DNA of 64,000 nucleotides from Rhodeus uyekii (GCA_037043235.1 JAWRVZ010000028.1:1571501-1635500); one strand, 5' to 3'; shown: positions 1-9,855, counted from the stretch's first letter. Program-made: numbers and translations. The notes: a model not told the origin generated them from the letters alone.

Positions 1-166
1 TTTGTTTTGATATTTGCGCTGATTTTGGTTCGGGTTGGATGAAGACTACAGTTTGTCCGGTCAGAACAATGATGTCTCACTCAGGGAATGATCCAAAACT
101 GGTATTTATTAAAGGTGCATAGATCGATAAAACCTCATTGATTGGCACTAATTCCCTGTATTTCAC

Positions 167-567
167 TGTCACGACACGATAAACGGGGAGGACTCAATTG
201 CAAGGGAAAAGGATTTATTTACAAAGTAACAAAACAACATAACAGGAACTCAAAACCCACGAGGGGGAAAACATTAACTGAAACATTATGCATAAACAAA
301 CCAGGGAACACGAACCAACCGGATGAGACGGTAAACGAAGAAACAGGAAACATGGGGAGACAACGACGCCACGCTAGACAGCAAACACACTGGGATTAAA
401 TAGGGTACATGAGGGAAGGAGTGATCAGGAACAGCTGGGAATGATTAAGGGAAACAAGGAGGCGGGGCAGGCACTAACGAGACACAAACACAAGGGAGAG
501 AGAGCAGTGCCACGGTTCTGTCCACTAGAACACTAATAACACTGGAAAAAGAGACAGAACCGTGACA
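167..567 (-). mobile_element. Solo LTR of a Ty3/gypsy (sushi-like) element
   Basis: The 401-bp segment begins TG and ends CA and is flanked by identical 5-bp direct repeats TTCAC (162-166 and 568-572), the length expected for LTR integration. On the - strand it starts TGTCACGGTT, has a TATA-like TATTTAAT near 394-401 and an AATAAA near 210-220, so it reads as U3-R-U5 on that strand. No internal region or second LTR is present, so it is best explained as a solo LTR left by LTR-LTR recombination. Its sequence differs from the intact element at 1932-6995, so it belongs to another family. Confidence 0.85.
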
Positions 568-815
568 TTCACTCAATAAACTATACAATCTTCAGCCGAT
601 CTCTTTTACCTTAATCATCCATCAACTCTCTTCTGTCACACTTCCTGAACTCCGAGGGAAAGTTTGGAATAGTCCATTTCGCACTGAATGACAGGGATGG
701 CTGGAATAGTCCATGTAAGAAGGGGAACAATTTTTACAATCCTGCTCTCCTATTGGTCAGCATCGCTCCCACCAGCCTCTGCTTTTAGCATAAACTTTTT
801 TTCTAATCAGTAACC
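568..815. other. Unassigned spacer
   Basis: Short spacer between the solo LTR and a transposase remnant. It has a small direct repeat of the phrase 'ggaatagtccat' near 666 and 701. No gene or signal recognised. Confidence 0.4.
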
Positions 816-1058
816 ATGGATGTGAAGATTGTTGCTAAAGTCAAAGGGAAGAAGACGGTGCTTTTCAGTGAGTCGAAAAGGGAGGTTATTGAGAAGTATG
901 AAGCTGGGATGCGTTCCATCCCATGCTGAATATGGTGTTTTTGTAGGGCTTGGAACGGATTAGGCAATTAATATGTAAAAGCCTGACCGACATTCGAAAA
1001 GTTCGACATACGAAACTAACCTTGGAACGGATTAATTTCGTAAATCGGGGGTCTACTG
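816..1058 (+). pseudogene. Pogo/Tigger transposase N-terminal remnant plus element end
   Basis: From ATG 816 a 37-codon frame stops at 927-929. It reads Lys-rich and then has the phrase SKREVIEKYEAGM, which resembles the first helix-turn-helix (CENP-B/pogo type) at the N-terminus of Tigger transposases. The following bases, to CTACTGTA at about 1053-1060, hold 'cttggaacggattaatttcg', like the end of a pogo/Tigger element (compare the intact end at 56745-56786). The middle and C-terminal parts are missing, so this is a decayed, internally deleted copy. Family assignment is by motif memory only. Confidence 0.55.
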
Positions 1059-1931
1059 TATTTGAATTGCTTTCAAAGTGGCAGCAACGTATTGGAAGTC
1101 ACTGGCATGCTAAAAACCTTCTGTGCCAAATTCAATAGCAGTTGTGCCACTTTGAGGCAGTATTTTATTGTCATTAACCAGCAAAAATCAAGTTGAACCA
1201 ATATTTAAATTCACTGAAATAATGTGCCGTGTTCAGTTAAACCCAATAAACAGTATTTTTTTTTTTTTTTTTTTTATAAATTATCATTTCAACTCCTCTT
1301 TAATTTTTTTAGAAACAAAAATCTAGGTTACAGTCAGGGACTCACAATAGTCGGCAATGGGAGCAATTGTTTGATAGTTTGAGAGTTGTATTGTTTATGG
1401 CAGTTCATTGATAGCATAACGGTAAAATTAAATATACCGTAAAACACACTTTTTTCCCCTCTTAAATCGTATTAGCTCACATTGTTTAAATCTTACATAA
1501 GTTGTCTGAGTATTCTCTCCATTAAATGGGATAGTTCATTCAAAAGTTGTTCTAAACCTGCATAGCATTCTTTCTTGTGTTGAACATAAAGGAAGATATT
1601 TGAAGAATGTTTGTAACCAAAACAGTTGCTGATCCTCATTGACATCCATAGTATTTTTTTCTCTCCTCATTGCCTCCGAGTATACAATGCTATTTGTTGA
1701 ACAATGTGTACGTTTAATTTAAGATGTATGGTTTTGGCCACAATCTGTGAGATCTGTGAGACAAATGTTAGAAATTGTCATTGGTTTCCCAGGAATAATA
1801 TTCATAAGAGTTTAATATTCACATTTGAGTTTAGGGTCCAATTCTCACAATTATTTAAAAATATTAACTAAAACTTTAAAAATCAGTTATCTCCTAATTA
1901 CTGCTTATTAATAGTTAGCAAGGTAGTTGTT
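1059..1931. other. Intergenic spacer with a repeat fragment
   Basis: AT-rich. It has a T run at about 1255-1276 and, at about 1523-1650, a fragment of the cyprinid dispersed repeat that begins with a phrase like 'gggatagttca' followed by 'gttctaaacctgcatagc'. No coding exon seen. Confidence 0.5.
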
Positions 1932-2342
1932 TGTCATGATAAACAATCGGACACAGACGTGAGTGGTGATGATGTTTATTGAATAAAGCAAACTCAGAGC
2001 AAGTAGCTGGTGACTGAAGGTGTAGAGAAGAACTGGTAGCGGCAGAGAGGCTTATCTGATGGGAAGTGGACAATACTGGGCTGGAGATCACGGGAAGAAT
2101 GCCTGAAGGTTCACGGAAGGAGATCCTGGACAATCGGGGTCGGTAATGACGGCGTCAACACGGGTTGTCGCTGGCATGAGAGTCTGGCAGTCAGTGACGA
2201 GACCGGACAGTGATTTGCAGGGTGAAGCTTGTATTTAAGGAATGCTGACTAGGCAGGTGCAGGTGTTCAGTATTCTGGTGATTGGGATCGTGAGTGAGAA
2301 GTGAATGAGTCTGGTGCGAGGGGTGTGGCTGGATCCGTGACA
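1932..2342 (-). repeat. 3' LTR of the gypsy element
   Basis: 411 bp, TG at 1932-1933 and CA at 2341-2342. On the - strand it reads U3 (TGTCACGGATCC...), TATA-like TTAAATA, predicted RNA start at about 2208, AATAAA at 1980-1975, and ends ATGACA. It is the complete copy; the 5' copy at 6599-6995 matches it over 397 bp but lacks the outermost 14 bp. Confidence 0.92.
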
Positions 2343-5300
2343 GTACCCCCTCCTCCACGGGCAGCTCCTGAGGACCGCGGCGGACGACGACGGGGCCGGC
2401 CTCGACCCCGGGGGGCTGGACGGTTGGGGTTGTTGGTGTGGAATTCTTGCAGGAGCTCTGGATCTAGGATGTCATCGTGGTTGACCCAAGAGCGTTCTTC
2501 GGGACCGAAACCTTCCCAATCTACGAGGTACTGCAGTGTGCCGGCCCGTCGTCGAGAGTCCAAGATGGAAGAAACTTTGTAAATGTTCTGGTCCGCCGGG
2601 TCAACAGGAGGAGGAGGTACAGCCTCAACACCAGACTCTGTGGATGAGGGAAACAGAGGTTTAGTGAAGGGCTTGAGGAGAGACACATGGAATGACGGGG
2701 AAATTCGGTAATGTGTGGGTAACTGAAGACGGTAAGTGACCTCGTTGATCTGCCTCACCACTTTGAAAGGACCTATGAAGCGGGGACTCAGCTTGCGACA
2801 GGGCAGCCGTAGGCGAATGTCCCTCGTTGATAGCCAGACGAGTTGACCGGGATAGTACCGTGGTGTGGGAAGGCGTCGGCGGTCAGCTTGGATCTTCTGC
2901 CTACGGACTGCCCTTTGCAGATGAACGTGAGCTGAATCCCATACCCTCTCGCTCTCCTGGAACCAGTGATGGACAGCTGGGACTTCCGTGGGCTCTCCTG
3001 TCCAAGGGAATAACGGTGGCTGAAAACCAAACATGCACTGAAACGGTGTGAGGTGTGTGGACTCTTGCCTTAGTGAGTTTTGGGCGTATTCAGCCCACGG
3101 AAGAAACCGGTTCCAGGTGTCTTGTTGGTGGCCACAGTAGGATCTCAGATATCTCCCAATTTCCTGGATCTTCCGCTCAGTCTGGCCATTGGTCTGGGGA
3201 TGGTAACCTGAACTCAGACTAACGGAGACTCCGAGAAGGTGAAAAAATGACTTCCAGACTCTGGAAATGAATTGGGGTCCTCGGTCGGAAACGATATCTT
3301 CCGGGAGGCCAAAGTGTCGGAAGACTTGGTGAAACAAGGTTTCCGCCGTTTCCAAAGCCGTGGGGAGGCCCTTGAGGGGTATCAATTTGCAAGCTTTAGA
3401 AAACCGATCTACCACTACAAGGATGCATGTCTTGCCGTCAGATGGTGGTAAATCGGTCATGAAATCCACTGCAATGTGTGACCAGGGTCGGCGGGGTATC
3501 GGCAGGGGTTGGAGTTTGCCTTCTGGAAGATGGCGTGGTGATTTGGTGGTGGCGCAGACTGAGCATCCTCTGACATACTGGGAGACATCGCGGTCCATTC
3601 TGGGCCACCAATAGCGATCTTGTAGGAGCGAGAGGGTTCGCTGGCTGCCTGGGTGTCCAGAGCCCGGAGACGTGTGAACTTGATCCATGAGGGGCAGGCG
3701 GAGTCGAGATGGTACGTAGAGCTGCCCCTCAGGGACCCCCGGCGGAGCTGGTTCTTCGCGAGTTGCTTCGGCGATCTGGTGGTCTATTGTCCATTGGATG
3801 GGACTAACAATCAAGGCTGGAGGGAGCACGGGTTCAGGCGGTTGTGGGTTATTGTCAGGGGTGAACTGGCGAGAGAGAGCATCGGCTTTCTGGTTCTTGT
3901 CCCCAGGTCTATACGTCACGGTGAAATTAAACCTCGTGAAGAAGAGTGCCCAACGAGCCTGCCGTGGATTGAGCCTTTTTGCTTCCCGCAGGTACTCTAG
4001 GTTTCGATGATCGGTTATCACCTGGAATGGATGGTTAGCCCCCTCCAGCCAATGCCTCCACTCTTCCAATGCCAACTTTATGGCAAGCAACTCGCGATTC
4101 CCAATGTCATAGTTCCGCTCCGCCGGGGATAGCTTTTTGGAAAAGTAGGCACATGGATGGAGTCTTGGAGGCTCACCCTGCCGCTGTGACAGCACGGCTC
4201 CTACCCCGGTGCAGGACGCGTCGACCTCGACTATGAACGGTAACTGGGGATCCGGATGAGTGAGGGTAGGAGCCGTGCAAAAGGCTGCCTTAAGGGTTTG
4301 GAAGGCCTTGGTGGCTTCAGGTGTCCAGGACAGAGACTTGGGCCCATGTTGCAGTAATGATGTCAAGGGTGCACTGATTATACTGAAATTCCGGATGAAC
4401 CGCCTGTAAAAGTTGGCAAATCCCAGGAAACGCTGTAATTCTTTGATTGTGGTAGGTTGTGGCCAGTTCTGCACCGCTTTCACTTTCCCCTGGTCCATCT
4501 TGACGCCGCTCTGGTTGATGATATAGCCAAGGAATTGGATGCTGCTGCGGAGGAACTCGCACTTCTCTAATTTCAAGAAGAGATGGTGTTCTCGAAGCTT
4601 AGCTAGGACCTGCTTGACGTGTCGATGGTGTTCGGAGATGTCTTTGGAGTAAACGAGGATGTCATCGAGGTAGACAATAACAAAGATGTTGAGGAAATCT
4701 CTGAATACCTCGTTCATGAATCCCTGGAACACAGCTGGAGCATTTGACAGACCAAACGGCATGACGAGGTATTCATAATGGCCAGAGGGCGTGATGAACG
4801 CGGTCTTCCACTCGTCTCCTTCACGTATTCGGATTAGATTATACGCACTTCGTAGGTCCAGCTTCGTGAAGATGCGAGCCCCCCGCAGCTGTTCCAGAGC
4901 AGCGGGGACCAGGGGTAGCGGGTATCGGAACCTGATGGTGAGCGAGTTTAGGTGCCGGTAATCAATACAGGGCCTCAAGCCTCCGTCCTTTTTGCCCACG
5001 AAGAAAAAACTTGATGCGGCAGGGGAAGTAGATGGACGGATAAACTTCTGACGTAGAGCCTCCTTTATATACTCATCCATGGCCTGTTGCTCCGGGATGG
5101 ACAAGGAGTAGATGCGTCCGCGGGGAAACGTTGCCCCAGGCAGCAGGTCGAGTGCACAGTCCCATGGCCGGTGAGGTGGAAGTTCTGTAGCTAGCCGTTT
5201 GCTGAACACGTCCTGGAACGCCCGGTATTCAATGGGGATGTCTTGACATGATGGGTTATGGGGACTCTCGATGGATGTGGAGGCGAGTGGTATCTCAGTT

Positions 5301-6604
5301 ACCATGTCAGGTTGGTCAGCAGGTGTAGGGTTCCTTTGAACAGTAGAGAGACATTGTTGAAGACAGAATGGGCTCCATTTTAAGACTTCACCTGAGTTCC
5401 AGTTAACCAGAGGAGAGTGTTTGGACATCCACGGGCGCCCCAGGACAATGTCAGTAGTGGATCCCTCCAGCACCAGGAAGGTGAGTTCCTCATGATGGAG
5501 CCATCCAATTTGCAGGTGGATAGGAGACGAGACGTACCGAATGTACCCGCGGCCCAGGGGTTTTCCAAGGATGTTATGAGCACGAAAGGGGTGGTCAAGA
5601 AGGGTTTTGTGGGCTTTCAGTTTATTCAGAAGGTTGGTGGAGATGAAATTGCCAGCTGAGCCTGAATCCATCAACGCCGTGGCTGGAACAGAGAGATTAG
5701 CAGAAGTCACTAAAACCTTTGTTAAAGACATTTTGTGGATTATGGATGCCGTGTGGATTGTACTCACCCCTGGGCGTGGTGGTCGGGTCAGGCATTGAGC
5801 TCGGAGATGGCCCTCACCACCACAGTATAGACACAAGTGCAATCGGATACGTCTCTCTCGCTCTGATGGTGATAGGCGGTAGTGATCGACCTGCATGGGC
5901 TCTGGTGCTGGAGGTTTAGGCTCTTTCAGTGGAGACGGGGAATGCGACATCGGGGTTTCTGGAGAACAGACTGTGAGGTTTTGGGACACTAGAATGGATT
6001 TTTGAATGAACTTTTCCAGGCCATAACGGTCATCATAAATGGCAAGTTGAGCACGGATGTTGGGTTGAAGTCCTTGACGGTAAACAGCCAGTAGTGCCGC
6101 CTCATTCCAGCCACTAGAGGCCGCTAGGGTGCGAAAATGCAAGGAATAATCTTGGATTGACTGGGTTCCTTGTCGTAAACGGAGGAGTTGATCGTTGGTG
6201 GATACAGTATCAGCTGCATGGCCGAAAACTTCCTTGAAATGATGGAGAAATGCAGGTAATGATTGCGTGACAGGGCCGTTAGAGTTCCAGATCGCGCGCG
6301 CCCACTGAAGCGCGCGGCCGGTGAGGAGGGATATGACGAATGCAATCTTGGCTTGTTCAGTTTCAAACTGTCGGGGATTGATTTCAAAATACAGTTTACA
6401 TTGTAATAGGAAACCATCGCATTCCTCCGCCTTACCACTGAAGGGCGCTGGCCGGGCCATGGGACTGGGTGAGGCAGATGTAGAGGCAAAGTTTTGAAGG
6501 ACATGGTGGAAAGCCTGCATGACATCGAGAAGTGGATTACTCTCCGCGGCGGATGCTTCGCCAGTTACCGCCTGGGTCTGCTGGGTGGTCCGGTCTTCTG
6601 TCAT
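2267..6604 (-). CDS. Gag-pol polyprotein of Ty3/gypsy retrotransposon with chromodomain
   Basis: A single frame of 1445 residues from ATG at 6604-6602, with no frameshift or stop between gag and pol. Visible in order: gag capsid-like region about 50-235; zinc knuckle CX2CX4HX4C at 258-271; aspartic protease DSG at 313-315; reverse transcriptase with YLDD at 645-648; RNase H with DAS at 795-797; integrase HHCC zinc domain 977-1017; DDE core D1047, D1107, E1143 (35 residues between the last two); C-terminal chromodomain about 1341-1392, then an Arg/Pro/Gly tail. All catalytic residues seen are present, so the protein looks functional. Proteolytic processing by the protease would be expected from the family. 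Odd features: the start codon is inside the 5' LTR, the primer site is within codons 3-6, and the C-terminus reads through the polypurine tract into the 3' LTR. The frame is open 18 codons further upstream into the LTR, but MTEDRT is the first ATG. Confidence 0.95.
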   Translation of the reverse strand: MTEDRTTQQTQAVTGEASAAESNPLLDVMQAFHHVLQNFASTSASPSPMARPAPFSGKAEECDGFLLQCKLYFEINPRQFETEQAKIAFVISLLTGRALQWARAIWNSNGPVTQSLPAFLHHFKEVFGHAADTVSTNDQLLRLRQGTQSIQDYSLHFRTLAASSGWNEAALLAVYRQGLQPNIRAQLAIYDDRYGLEKFIQKSILVSQNLTVCSPETPMSHSPSPLKEPKPPAPEPMQVDHYRLSPSERERRIRLHLCLYCGGEGHLRAQCLTRPPRPGVSTIHTASIIHKMSLTKVLVTSANLSVPATALMDSGSAGNFISTNLLNKLKAHKTLLDHPFRAHNILGKPLGRGYIRYVSSPIHLQIGWLHHEELTFLVLEGSTTDIVLGRPWMSKHSPLVNWNSGEVLKWSPFCLQQCLSTVQRNPTPADQPDMVTEIPLASTSIESPHNPSCQDIPIEYRAFQDVFSKRLATELPPHRPWDCALDLLPGATFPRGRIYSLSIPEQQAMDEYIKEALRQKFIRPSTSPAASSFFFVGKKDGGLRPCIDYRHLNSLTIRFRYPLPLVPAALEQLRGARIFTKLDLRSAYNLIRIREGDEWKTAFITPSGHYEYLVMPFGLSNAPAVFQGFMNEVFRDFLNIFVIVYLDDILVYSKDISEHHRHVKQVLAKLREHHLFLKLEKCEFLRSSIQFLGYIINQSGVKMDQGKVKAVQNWPQPTTIKELQRFLGFANFYRRFIRNFSIISAPLTSLLQHGPKSLSWTPEATKAFQTLKAAFCTAPTLTHPDPQLPFIVEVDASCTGVGAVLSQRQGEPPRLHPCAYFSKKLSPAERNYDIGNRELLAIKLALEEWRHWLEGANHPFQVITDHRNLEYLREAKRLNPRQARWALFFTRFNFTVTYRPGDKNQKADALSRQFTPDNNPQPPEPVLPPALIVSPIQWTIDHQIAEATREEPAPPGVPEGQLYVPSRLRLPLMDQVHTSPGSGHPGSQRTLSLLQDRYWWPRMDRDVSQYVRGCSVCATTKSPRHLPEGKLQPLPIPRRPWSHIAVDFMTDLPPSDGKTCILVVVDRFSKACKLIPLKGLPTALETAETLFHQVFRHFGLPEDIVSDRGPQFISRVWKSFFHLLGVSVSLSSGYHPQTNGQTERKIQEIGRYLRSYCGHQQDTWNRFLPWAEYAQNSLRQESTHLTPFQCMFGFQPPLFPWTGEPTEVPAVHHWFQESERVWDSAHVHLQRAVRRQKIQADRRRLPTPRYYPGQLVWLSTRDIRLRLPCRKLSPRFIGPFKVVRQINEVTYRLQLPTHYRISPSFHVSLLKPFTKPLFPSSTESGVEAVPPPPVDPADQNIYKVSSILDSRRRAGTLQYLVDWEGFGPEERSWVNHDDILDPELLQEFHTNNPNRPAPRGRGRPRRRPPRSSGAARGGGGTVTDPATPLAPDSFTSHSRSQSPEY
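2346..2356 (-). promoter_or_regulatory. Polypurine tract (plus-strand primer)
   Basis: On the - strand GGAGGAGGGGG followed by TAC and then the LTR start TGTCACGG. This is the expected position for the plus-strand DNA primer. The tract is translated as Gly codons of the polyprotein tail. The second LTR element in this window also has TAC between its purine tract and its LTR. Confidence 0.8.
6588..6596 (-). promoter_or_regulatory. Self-priming primer-binding site, AGACCGGAC
   Basis: Two nt inside the 5' LTR the - strand reads AGACCGGAC. Its exact reverse complement, GTCCGGTCT, lies in the LTR at 6875-6867 (and 2208-2200), 30 nt downstream of the TATA-like TTAAATA, i.e. at the predicted 5' end of the RNA. 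No usual TGG-starting tRNA site is present. This matches the self-priming arrangement known for Tf1 and sushi elements. Confidence 0.82.
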
Positions 6605-6995
6605 GATAAACAATCGGACACAGACGTGAGTGGTGATGATGTTTATTGAATAAAGCAAACTCAGAGCAAGTAGCTGGTGACTGAAGGTGTAGAGAAGAAC
6701 TGGTAGCGGCAGAGAGGCTTATCTGATGGGAAGTGGACAATACTGGGCTGGAGATCACGGGAAGAATGCCTGAAGGTTCACGGAAGGAGATCCTGGACAA
6801 TCGGGGTCGGTAATGACGGCGTCAACACGGGTTGTCGCTGGCATGAGAGTCTGGCAGTCAGTGACGAGACCGGACAGTGATTTGCAGGGTGAAGCTTGTA
6901 TTTAAGGAATGCTGACTAGGCAGGTGCAGGTGTTCAGTATTCTGGTGATTGGGATCGTGAGTGAGAAGTGAATGAGTCTGGTGCGAGGGGTGTGG
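6599..6995 (-). repeat. 5' LTR of the gypsy element, outer end truncated
   Basis: 397 bp identical by eye to 1932-2328. It lacks the 14 bp (CTGGATCCGTGACA on the + strand) that close the other LTR; foreign AT-rich sequence begins at 6996. TATA-like box near 6898-6905, predicted RNA start 6875, poly(A) signal 6647-6642. The U3 core promoter is retained, so transcription may be unaffected, but the missing terminus means this copy lacks one integrase recognition end as DNA. Confidence 0.9.
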
Positions 6996-7888
6996 ATTTA
7001 TGTGCTTTATATCTACTAATAAACAGCCAATATCCTAGTCATATGCATTAAATAAATTAAAGTGTTACCCCAGGTTTATGTCAAAACATAATCATTTTAT
7101 ATCCACTGTTAATATTCAAACCAAAAATCTGTTACTGTTGACAAATGAATTACTGCCCAAATCTTTTAATGCAACAACAGTTTTTTTTTACACTGACTGT
7201 AAACAATGCAAAAGAAGACAGAAGGCATGAGTTCTAGCTCAGTTTTGGGATACATATGAGAAAACAAAGCATAAAGTGTCATCTTGCCACTTGTCACCCC
7301 ATATTTGTGTATAAAGAGTAAATTAAAATTCCGTATTCTTCACCCTGAAGATGTGTTAACCAAGCACCCATTTTACCATGCATATAAACTGTATATACAT
7401 GTACGTTTCTTGACAAATGACACGTTGAACTGTAGAACTTCATGAAGAGGCAGGATGTAAAACTGTGGCTGAAGAGAAGGTATCAGATGTTCTGCTGTGA
7501 TTGGTTCCCAGTGGCTTTGAAGGAGGGTGACACTGCCAATTGTGGCTGACATAGCTCCGAAGAACATGATTAATGGTGGAAGTGGCATCCTTTTGACCTC
7601 TTGAGCTCCTCTTTACCATTATTCCCCCAATCAAATCTCCTCCTGTCTCGGCCCATATCCCAGAGGAACCAAGGAAAGTGGGAGCAGACAGCTGTGCTGT
7701 AGGTTCGGGACTGAAAGTGATTTCCTGTGTCAAGATGGAAGCGATAAGTGTGTTTTATCTACACTCTGGCATTAGATGTGTGGCCTAGGGAAAGTGAAGT
7801 TTGTCCTCAATCAGAATTTGCTGTCACTACAGAAAAGTGGTAAACCTCAAGCAAAGGATGAGGAGATTCATAATTTGTGTGTAGCAGT
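6996..7888. other. Intergenic spacer, nothing recognised
   Basis: AT-rich single-copy-looking sequence with short spurious frames only. Flanks of the LTR element do not show a target duplication. Confidence 0.4.
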
Positions 7889-8050
7889 GCCACCAGGGGC
7901 AAAGTTTAGCTCCAATTCTGATAAAAACTCATCTGCCTGTAGCTTTCTAGTAATCCTGAAGACATCAGTTAGTTTGTTCAGGTGTGTTAATAAGGGTTGG
8001 AGCTAAACTCTGCAGGACAGTGAGCCTCCAGGACCAAAGTTGCACTTCCC
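7889..8050. repeat. Small inverted-repeat element (MITE-like)
   Basis: The arm 'gtttagctccaattctgat' near 7905 is mirrored by 'ggttggagctaaactctgc' near 7995, with flanking 'ccaccagggg' and 'cctccaggacc'. The same arm phrase (gagtttagctcc) recurs in the element at 30473-30995, so this is a dispersed family. Boundaries are approximate. Confidence 0.6.
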
Positions 8051-8204
8051 TGGATTACATGTAGAGGATTAGTTTTGGATTAAAGCAGTAGTTGTCTACA
8101 CAACATTTCTGATGTGTTCACCTTTCAAAACGTAAAATTCAATAACCCTTTTTAATTAAGTACATCCATGTGTGCCGCACAAGTCCTGAAAAGTCACAGC
8201 AAAA

Positions 8205-8360
8205 CTTTTCAGTCACCCCCCAAGCTTTAAACAGTATAGAGTGTCTTGCTTGCAACACCAAGATCATGGTTTCGATTCCCATGGAATGCAAGAACTGATT
8301 AGAATATCATTGTGTGTACCTTGAATGCAATGTGAAGCCGTACAGAAATGTAAAGGTATA
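8205..8360 (+). repeat. tRNA-derived SINE copy
   Basis: Contains a pol III B-box-like phrase 'ggtttcgattcc' at about 8269, then 'catggaatgcaagaactg' and 'gtaccttgaatgcaatgtga'. The tail matches the copy at 13640-13757, which has the common fish SINE ending 'gctttggataaaagcatc'. Limits approximate. Confidence 0.6.
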
Positions 8361-8663
8361 GCTCATAAGCCCCGACTTCTCCATGCAATCTAACGGGACA
8401 TGAGATGAACTAAGCAATCAAACTTCAAATCATGTTTTTGCATAGATGGTTTCTGTTATTTTGAAATTGGTGTCTTTCAGTAATTTAAAAAAAACGTATA
8501 CGTGACTTAGAGAAGAGTTAGTTATTGGCAAATGCTTTTAAGGTTTTACTTGTACTTATATTATATTGTGTGTTGTACTGTTGATTATGTGTGTATTTGT
8601 GACCAGGATACTCCTGTGAAATAGATTTCTAATCTCAGTGGTTAAATAAAATTAATAATAACA

Positions 8664-9855
8664 CATTGGAACCCACTTATGCCGAGCTCGGTTAACTCGC
8701 CAACCCTGTTATGTCGACGTTTTTGAAGTGGAACCGCCAAACTCCCTATTTTTCTTAGCCTTTTCTTATAAGTTATGTCGATTCTTTAATGTCGCCGAAC
8801 CCTGATATCTCGAGCACAAAAGATGGACAAAGTCGGCACTTGACATCAGTTATCTCGATCCTCGTGACTAATGATAGTACCGAGTTCACTGCGCATGAGC
8901 TAAGTTCGCGTTGCACGTGCATCACGGTCTGTATGGTCGCTCACTCCAATAACGCTTCAGTCTTGCGGCGCAGTGCCGTGCAGCGGCAGAAGAAATCGCG
9001 CAAAACTCAAGCTTTACAGATGCTCTCTTGAAAGAGGAGGCACAGGAGTTCACTTTCACTATCCAGGAATTCCCAGATTACATTGACAAAGACGTCGTTA
9101 CTGATAGAAGCATTTGTTTTCAAGCAGACTGTTAAAGGCAAAAAGCAACAAAGCATTTTAGAGTTTGTAAAGAAACCATAGTAACCGTGTGTACAATACT
9201 TTTCAGAACTGTGTCCGAGCGAAATGACTGTGTTATGAGCGAATGTGTTCATGTGTGTTATGACTGTGTTTATGCTGTGAGCGAAATTGTGTTTGCAATG
9301 TTGGAGAATATAATTAAAGGTTTTTATTGAGAATCGAAGGTGGTTTTCATCATATACTGGTAAATCCTGTAATGGCAGTCGAGTGTTAAATAAACTCTTC
9401 ACACAGGCTTTATATATGGGTTTCGTACCAGCATATTCTTCTCAAACATGTAAAGAGCGTAAGTACAAACCAGGAAAAAGAAAACACTCTGACAAACATC
9501 ACAAATAAAAGAAGGAAAATGGAAACAGTAGATTATGCTATATAACAATAAGCGGTAGAGCGGCCATCTCTCTCCTCACTCAAAAACCTCCTGTGCGTGT
9601 GTGCTCACAACAGAACAGCGCGCACACAACAGCATACGCCATCTTAAAGGTATATTCCCAAAATTCAAAAACTTAAAGTAGCTGTTACAATCTCTGCTGT
9701 TAGTTGGTGCACATATGCCTTCTGTTGTTAGCAAACATATACAGTGTATGTACATTTTTATAGCATGCCGATCACTTCATCAAACAAATCGCCATATTGG
9801 CTTTTGGTTTTCTCGATTCTCGGTTATCTCGACTCTTTTTTGCAGGGTTTCACTG
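8664..9855. mobile_element. Internally deleted pogo/Tigger-like DNA transposon
   Basis: Imperfect terminal repeats: 'ttggaaccca' then 'ctcggttaactcg' at the left end, and 'ctcggttatctcgactc' then 'gggtttcactgta' at the right end. The interior keeps phrases such as 'gttatctcgatcctcgtgac'. A short coding remnant ending KKQQSILEFVKKP with stop at 9179-9181 resembles the C-terminal tail of Tigger transposases. The DDE core is absent, so it is non-autonomous. Family assignment is by terminal pattern and tail motif. Confidence 0.65.

Larger units (their letters stand above)
1932..6995 (-). mobile_element. Ty3/gypsy chromovirus-type LTR retrotransposon, near intact
   Basis: The element reads on the - strand: 5' LTR at 6599-6995, gag-pol frame 6604-2267, polypurine tract 2346-2356, 3' LTR at 1932-2342. 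The two LTRs share 397 bp that I see as identical, implying a recent insertion. Gag zinc knuckle, protease, reverse transcriptase, RNase H, integrase and chromodomain follow in the Ty3/gypsy order. A self-priming site (6588-6596) replaces a tRNA primer site, which points to the Tf1/sushi group. The outer 14 bp of the 5' LTR are missing (the other copy continues to GGATCCGTGACA before the internal region), and no target duplication is visible (TTGTT left, ATTTA right), so the right edge was trimmed after or during insertion. Confidence 0.93.

Noticed and set aside
2301..5919. Several + strand frames of 60-115 codons within the gypsy element
   Set aside because: Antisense shadows of the long gag-pol frame.
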